A stretch of DNA of 48,481 nucleotides, from assembly GCA_035634055.1 (NCBI GenBank), contig DASQDR010000091.1, positions 1-48,481 of the forward strand, given 5' to 3'. Below, in pieces: positions 44,583 to 48,481 of this stretch. The translations under genes were made by a program, and so were the position numbers. Positions within the stretch are counted from its first letter, which is position 1. Each line of letters starts with the position of its first letter. The notes under the pieces were generated by a model. The model worked only from the letters and a program-made list of their open reading frames with translations. It did not search any database and had not been told where the DNA came from. The DNA is from JAICTV01 sp035634055 (GTDB taxonomy: Bacteria; Planctomycetota; Phycisphaerae; Tepidisphaerales; Tepidisphaeraceae).

Positions 44583-46103
44583 TTACAGTTCCCCACCCCT
44601 CCTCGGGCCGCGCGCGGGCGGCGCATCGTCGTCGTCTCGCGACCCGCGCTTCTGGTGGCGAACGCGCACCAGGTGGAGCCCGTCGATGGCGAGGTACTCC
44701 GTGCCTCCGTCGGGGTCGAAGTGAATGCGGCCGGCGGGGATTCCGTGGAAGCCAGGGGCGTGAAAGTCGTCGATAATAACGTGCGCCTTCGCCGCGCCGA
44801 TCGCCTTGTAGGCCACGTGCTTCGAGTCGTCGCTGAACGTGGGACCCGTGCCGATGCCGGGGAACGTCGGACCGGCCGCACCGTCGATCACGGCGTGCCA
44901 CTCTTCACCGCTGCGGGCGACGTACGCAAGGCGGGCGGAGTCGGGGCTGAAGACGACGCTTCCGTCGCCGATGCCGTCGAACCACGCGTCGACCGCGCCG
45001 TCGATCGCGACGCCCCACTGCTTGCCCTTGCGCGCGATGCACGCGACGCGCTTGGAGTCGGGGCTGAAGCGCGTGGAGAAGGTGGCGATGCCATCGAACC
45101 GCGCCAGCTCGCGCCCATCCACCATGAACAGCCGTTGCCGCTCATGGCTCGCGGCGTAGGCGACGCGGCGGCCGTCGGGACTGAAGCGGAGCGAACCCTC
45201 CGTCAGTGAGTCGAACGCCGGGTGCTCGGCCCCGTCGATCACTGCCATCCACTTGCCGTCGCGCTCGGCTGCGAAGGCGGTGCGGAGCGAGTCGCGGCTG
45301 AAGCGCATCATCTCGCTGCCCAGGCCGTCGTACGGCCCGCTCGACCGGCCGTCGAGGCGCATCCACCACTGATCGCCGGTGCGCGTCCCGTACGCCATGC
45401 GCTTGCCGCTTGGGCTGAAGAACGCGCCGGAGAGGTCGACGCCCTCGTGCCCCGGCTCCGGCTGGCCGTCGATGACCGCGCACCAGCTGCCCTTGTCCCT
45501 TGCCGCGTCGGCGGTGCGGGACGAGTCCGGGCTGAAGAGCATCGACTGCAACCCGACCTGCTCGTGCCGACCGATCTCCCTGCCGTCGATAACCGCTATC
45601 CACGCGTTGCCGCGCCGCGCGAAGTAGCCGATTCGTCGCGAGTCGGGGCTGAAGACGACGCGCGTGTTGAGGCCGATCTCGTTGTACGCCTCGCCCGGCT
45701 TCCCGTCGATCCACGCGCGCTGTTGGTCCCCCTCTTGCGTGAGGTAGGCGATCCGCTGCCCATCCCGACTGAACGAGAGGCTGTCGGTGAGGATGTCGTC
45801 GTGCGGCTGGCCCGGCTGGCCGTCAACCACGACGGTCCACTTGTCGCCGGCGGCGGTGACATATGCGGTGTGCCGCTCGTCGGACGAGTCGATCTGCGAG
45901 TCCCGCCGCGGGTGCAGCAGGCCGAGGACGTCGCGCTGCGTCGTCCACGTGTCGCCGCCCGCGGGCGCGGCCAACCCCGCCGCCGGCATTGCTGCCGCCG
46001 CCATCAGCCAAAACGCGAAGAGCACCCGCCAGGTGCTTGCCGCGCGCGCCCGCTCTTGAGCTTTGCAAGAGTTGCACCCGCTGGCGTCCGCTCGTTCAAT
46101 CAT
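44583..46103 (-). CDS. Exported tandem-repeat protein (PD40-like beta-propeller)
   Basis: The 506-residue protein has a 28-residue N-terminal tail with GCNSC, a signal/anchor segment (about 29-48, VLFAFWLMAAAAMPAAG), and nine or ten repeats of about 42 residues of the type VIDG..., FSPDS.R.AY.A..G..W (for example ARLAYVARSGEEWHAVIDG). These resemble TolB/WD40-like PD40 blades and would form a beta-propeller outside the cytoplasm. Catalytic residues are not evident. ATG 46103 is uncertain because the signal segment starts late. The C-terminus is highly charged (SRDDDDAPPARGPRRGGEL). Confidence 0.75.
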   Translation of the reverse strand: MIERADASGCNSCKAQERARAASTWRVLFAFWLMAAAAMPAAGLAAPAGGDTWTTQRDVLGLLHPRRDSQIDSSDERHTAYVTAAGDKWTVVVDGQPGQPHDDILTDSLSFSRDGQRIAYLTQEGDQQRAWIDGKPGEAYNEIGLNTRVVFSPDSRRIGYFARRGNAWIAVIDGREIGRHEQVGLQSMLFSPDSSRTADAARDKGSWCAVIDGQPEPGHEGVDLSGAFFSPSGKRMAYGTRTGDQWWMRLDGRSSGPYDGLGSEMMRFSRDSLRTAFAAERDGKWMAVIDGAEHPAFDSLTEGSLRFSPDGRRVAYAASHERQRLFMVDGRELARFDGIATFSTRFSPDSKRVACIARKGKQWGVAIDGAVDAWFDGIGDGSVVFSPDSARLAYVARSGEEWHAVIDGAAGPTFPGIGTGPTFSDDSKHVAYKAIGAAKAHVIIDDFHAPGFHGIPAGRIHFDPDGGTEYLAIDGLHLVRVRHQKRGSRDDDDAPPARGPRRGGEL

Positions 46104-46161
46104 TAAACTGTCCCCCGCGCGTTGGGCGCGCGATTGCTCGACGCGACAGTAGGTATCACCG

Positions 46162-47265
46162 ATGGCCAACCTGAATTACGTCGTCCCGCCCGAGGTCCAC
46201 AATACACTGGTCGCACGGGCGTTTGCCAAGCGCGGTTACGACGCCGCCGAATCCGATGCCGCCGCCCGCTTCTGCGAGATGGCCGCCCGCCACGGCATCA
46301 AGACGCACAACGCGCTCAAGGCGCTGCACCTCGACGAGCACTTCGGCTCCAAGGCCGGCGGCTGCGCGCCGCGGGCCACCATCGAGAAGCTGCCCTCAAA
46401 GTACAAGGCGGTCCAGCGCTGGAACGCCAACAAGAAGCTCGGGCAGGCCACCGCGTTTGACGCGATGGAGACCTGCATGAAGCTCGCCGACGAGTTCGGC
46501 GTCGGCGTCGTCGCGGTGGACAACGCGTTCCACTACCTCTGGGGCGGCGGCTACGTCATCGACGCGGCGCAGAAGGGGTACATCGCCTACACCTGCTGCA
46601 CCGCCGCCCTGGCGGAGGTCGTGCCGTTCGGCGGAAAGTTTCCAACGCTCGGCACCAACCCTCACTCGTGGGCCTTCCCCACCACCGACGCCGTCGGCTT
46701 CCCCGTCTGCGTCGACTGGGCCACCAGCACCGTCGCCATGGGACGCGTGCAGCAGTTCGTCCGCGAAGGCAAGCCGCTTCCGCCCGGCAGCGGCGTGGAC
46801 AAGGACGGCAACGAGACCACCGACGCCACCAAGGTCAGCGCCCTGCTGCCGTTCGGCGGGCACAAGGGGTACGGCCTGTCGCTGATCGACGAGTTGTACG
46901 CCGCGTACATCGGCGGATCCCTGCCGACGATCCGCAATCGCTGGGACCAGGTGAACGGTCGGCCTGGCGAAAAGGGGACCTGCGCGTTCTTCTTCCAGTG
47001 CATCCGCGCCGACGCGATTCAGGCTGACGACTTCGCGGCCGGTCGGTCGCAGGCGCAGAACGTAAAGACGGTCCTCGACGACGTCCGCGGGCACGGCAAC
47101 GAAAAGGTCCTGCTCCCCGGCGAACCCGAGGCCCGCGCGGCGCAACAGAGCGCGAAGTTCGGCGGCTTGCTCTTCACCCCGGCGGAGATCGACGCCTTCG
47201 CGGAAGTTGCCCGCGAGGCGGACGTTGCCTTTGATAAGTCGACCTTCAAGCAGGTTGAGCTCTGA
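46162..47265 (+). CDS. Ldh family oxidoreductase (malate/L-lactate dehydrogenase type)
   Basis: The 367-residue protein belongs to the Ldh_2 (malate/L-lactate/ureidoglycolate dehydrogenase) family of NAD(P)-dependent 2-hydroxyacid dehydrogenases. Features are ARHGIKTHNALKALHLDEHF, VDNAFHYLWGGGYVIDAAQK, LGTNPHSWAFPT and LLPFGGHKGYGLSLIDELYA. The usual HGSHG motif is replaced by HGIKTH, so the substrate may differ. It lies 112 bp before an SDR gene on the same strand and the two may act in one pathway, for example sugar-acid breakdown (inference). Confidence 0.88.
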   Translation: MANLNYVVPPEVHNTLVARAFAKRGYDAAESDAAARFCEMAARHGIKTHNALKALHLDEHFGSKAGGCAPRATIEKLPSKYKAVQRWNANKKLGQATAFDAMETCMKLADEFGVGVVAVDNAFHYLWGGGYVIDAAQKGYIAYTCCTAALAEVVPFGGKFPTLGTNPHSWAFPTTDAVGFPVCVDWATSTVAMGRVQQFVREGKPLPPGSGVDKDGNETTDATKVSALLPFGGHKGYGLSLIDELYAAYIGGSLPTIRNRWDQVNGRPGEKGTCAFFFQCIRADAIQADDFAAGRSQAQNVKTVLDDVRGHGNEKVLLPGEPEARAAQQSAKFGGLLFTPAEIDAFAEVAREADVAFDKSTFKQVEL

Positions 47266-47377
47266 TTGCATCCGTGCCGCGGGCCCTGCGCCCGTGCAGC
47301 GCATCTCGCGGAGCGACCCGCCGGGCCGCTTCGATGGAACTACCCGGACGAGACGCCCCTATCACTGAAGAGGAACC

Positions 47378-48157
47378 ATGTACAAGCCACTGGACATCTC
47401 GGGCAAGGTCGCCCTCGTCACCGGCGGGACCAGCGGCATCGGCCGGGCGATCGCCCTCGGATTCGCGCAGGCGGGGGCGAAGGTGGTCGCGGGTTCCACC
47501 AATCCGGAAAAGGTTTCCGCGATCGCGAAAGAGCTTGGCGCCGGTCATCACGCGGTGCAGATCGACGTGTCGAACGAGGCGTCGGTCCGCGCGGCCGTCG
47601 ATGACGCGAAGCAGAAGTTCGGGCGGCTCGACGTCGTCATCAACGCCGCCGGCGTCATCGCGCGCAAGCCTTCGCTGGAAGTGACGACCGAGGAGTTCGA
47701 GCGCATCGTGCGCGTGAACCTTACCGGCAGTTTCCTCGTCTGCCGCGAGGCCGCCCGCGTGATGAAGGACCAGCCGCCGCAGGGCAGCAAGGGCGAGCGC
47801 GGGAACATCGTGCTCATCGCGTCGCTCAACAGCTACATCAGCCTGAGCGAGGTGCTGGCGTACGCCTGCTCGAAGAGCGGCGTGCTCGGGCTGGTTCGCG
47901 GACTGGCAAACGAGTGGGGCGCGATCGGCATCCGCGTGAACGCGATCGCGCCCGGCGTCTTCCCCACGGACCTGAACCGCCCGCTGATCGAGGGGACCAC
48001 CCGTGGCGCGAGCCTCAAGGCCCACACCACCGTCGGCCGCTTCGGCGACGCCGACGAGCTCGTCGGCGCCGCCGTTTACCTCGCCTCCCCCGCCGCCAGC
48101 TACACCACCGGCGAAACCATCATCGTCGACGGCGGCTTCCTTGCCAAAGGCGTGTGA
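47378..48157 (+). CDS. SDR family oxidoreductase
   Basis: The 259-residue classical short-chain dehydrogenase has the NAD-binding motif TGGTSGIGRAIA (residues 15-26), NAAG, and the catalytic Ser, Tyr and Lys in SLNSYISLSEVLAYACSKSG (Tyr-x-x-x-Lys = YACSK). The C-terminus (IIVDGGFLAKGV) is typical. It resembles gluconate 5-dehydrogenase/KduD-type enzymes; the substrate is not certain. GAAGAGGA precedes ATG 47378 as SD. It is probably paired with the Ldh-family gene upstream. Confidence 0.88.
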   Translation: MYKPLDISGKVALVTGGTSGIGRAIALGFAQAGAKVVAGSTNPEKVSAIAKELGAGHHAVQIDVSNEASVRAAVDDAKQKFGRLDVVINAAGVIARKPSLEVTTEEFERIVRVNLTGSFLVCREAARVMKDQPPQGSKGERGNIVLIASLNSYISLSEVLAYACSKSGVLGLVRGLANEWGAIGIRVNAIAPGVFPTDLNRPLIEGTTRGASLKAHTTVGRFGDADELVGAAVYLASPAASYTTGETIIVDGGFLAKGV

Positions 48158-48481
48158 CCCGCGGCTGCGACAGCATCGATACCTCGCCGGAACTCTGTGC
48201 GGGTTGCAGAAAGGGGTAGCTCGACGGTCAGGCCGGCCGTGGGAGCGAGGGTGGCGGTGATAATCGTGTCTTACGAGGCGCCAGCTTCACCGCTCCCCAG
48301 CGAAGTACACCCTATACAGAACCGAAAGCCTCCGCCGGCTACCCGTGTTCCGCGTACCGCGTCCCGGCCGGTCCGGCCCCGCTCGCCGAATTACCTGCGT
48401 CCGCCGTCGCGCTCACGACGATTTCGAGCAGCGCGCCCGCGGACCTGCCCGCAAACAAATGGGCGAACCACGCCTTCGGTA
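48158..48481. other. Final 324 bp, no gene seen
   Basis: Reading frames here are short and shift without a start or recognisable product. No strong hairpin or promoter is evident. The next gene presumably starts beyond the window. Confidence 0.5.

Overview
The window looks like a chromosomal segment of a planctomycete, most likely of class Phycisphaerae. The evidence is very high GC, N-terminal LEPR-type signatures (LEQRRLMS, LEERALFAF) on two large exported proteins, separate coaC and coaB genes, a eukaryote-type glycogen branching enzyme, a futalosine-pathway menaquinone gene, and many conserved but uncharacterised proteins. The taxonomy is inference: no rRNA or tRNA gene is visible.

Region 1 (1-8 kb) is a housekeeping run on the + strand: the tail of tpiA, secG, yicC, gmk, rpoZ, a terminator, coaC and coaB. 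A frameshifted delta-60/RTX surface protein, a Gfo/Idh/MocA-type oxidoreductase and dut follow. Region 2 (8-16.3 kb) holds ftsK, a 1367-residue exported protein of unknown function and aroB. Region 3 (16.5-25.2 kb) holds glgB on the minus strand, a NatA/NatB-type ABC exporter whose permease carries a C-terminal CPBP protease domain, an acyl-CoA synthetase/GNAT fusion and a small hypothetical gene.

Region 4 (25.2-41 kb) is the most coherent block, a urea-use island. On the minus strand, in transcription order, it has ureF, ureG, an outer-membrane beta-barrel, urtA, urtB, urtC, urtD, urtE, ureD, a fused ureAB and ureC. Nearby are ureE on the + strand, hypA and hypB on the minus strand, and a small His-rich membrane protein. 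UrtABCDE would import urea, UreABC would hydrolyse it, UreDEFG would load nickel, and HypA/HypB probably supply that nickel, because no hydrogenase gene is present. Region 5 (41.4-48.5 kb) has a small basic protein with its own promoter and terminator, a membrane protein/GYF pair, mqnE interrupted in frame by a repeat, a tandem-repeat exported protein, an Ldh-family oxidoreductase and an SDR.

Two features cut across the window. First, intergenic inverted repeats share one architecture: two complementary arms made of short tandem units (periods of 7, 8, about 10, or 23/25 bp) flanking a short spacer. They abut start codons, write the C-terminus of one protein and interrupt mqnE in frame. Second, several genes have a -10-like hexamer only 6-9 nt before the start codon and no Shine-Dalgarno sequence, which suggests leaderless mRNAs, while other genes have clear SDs.
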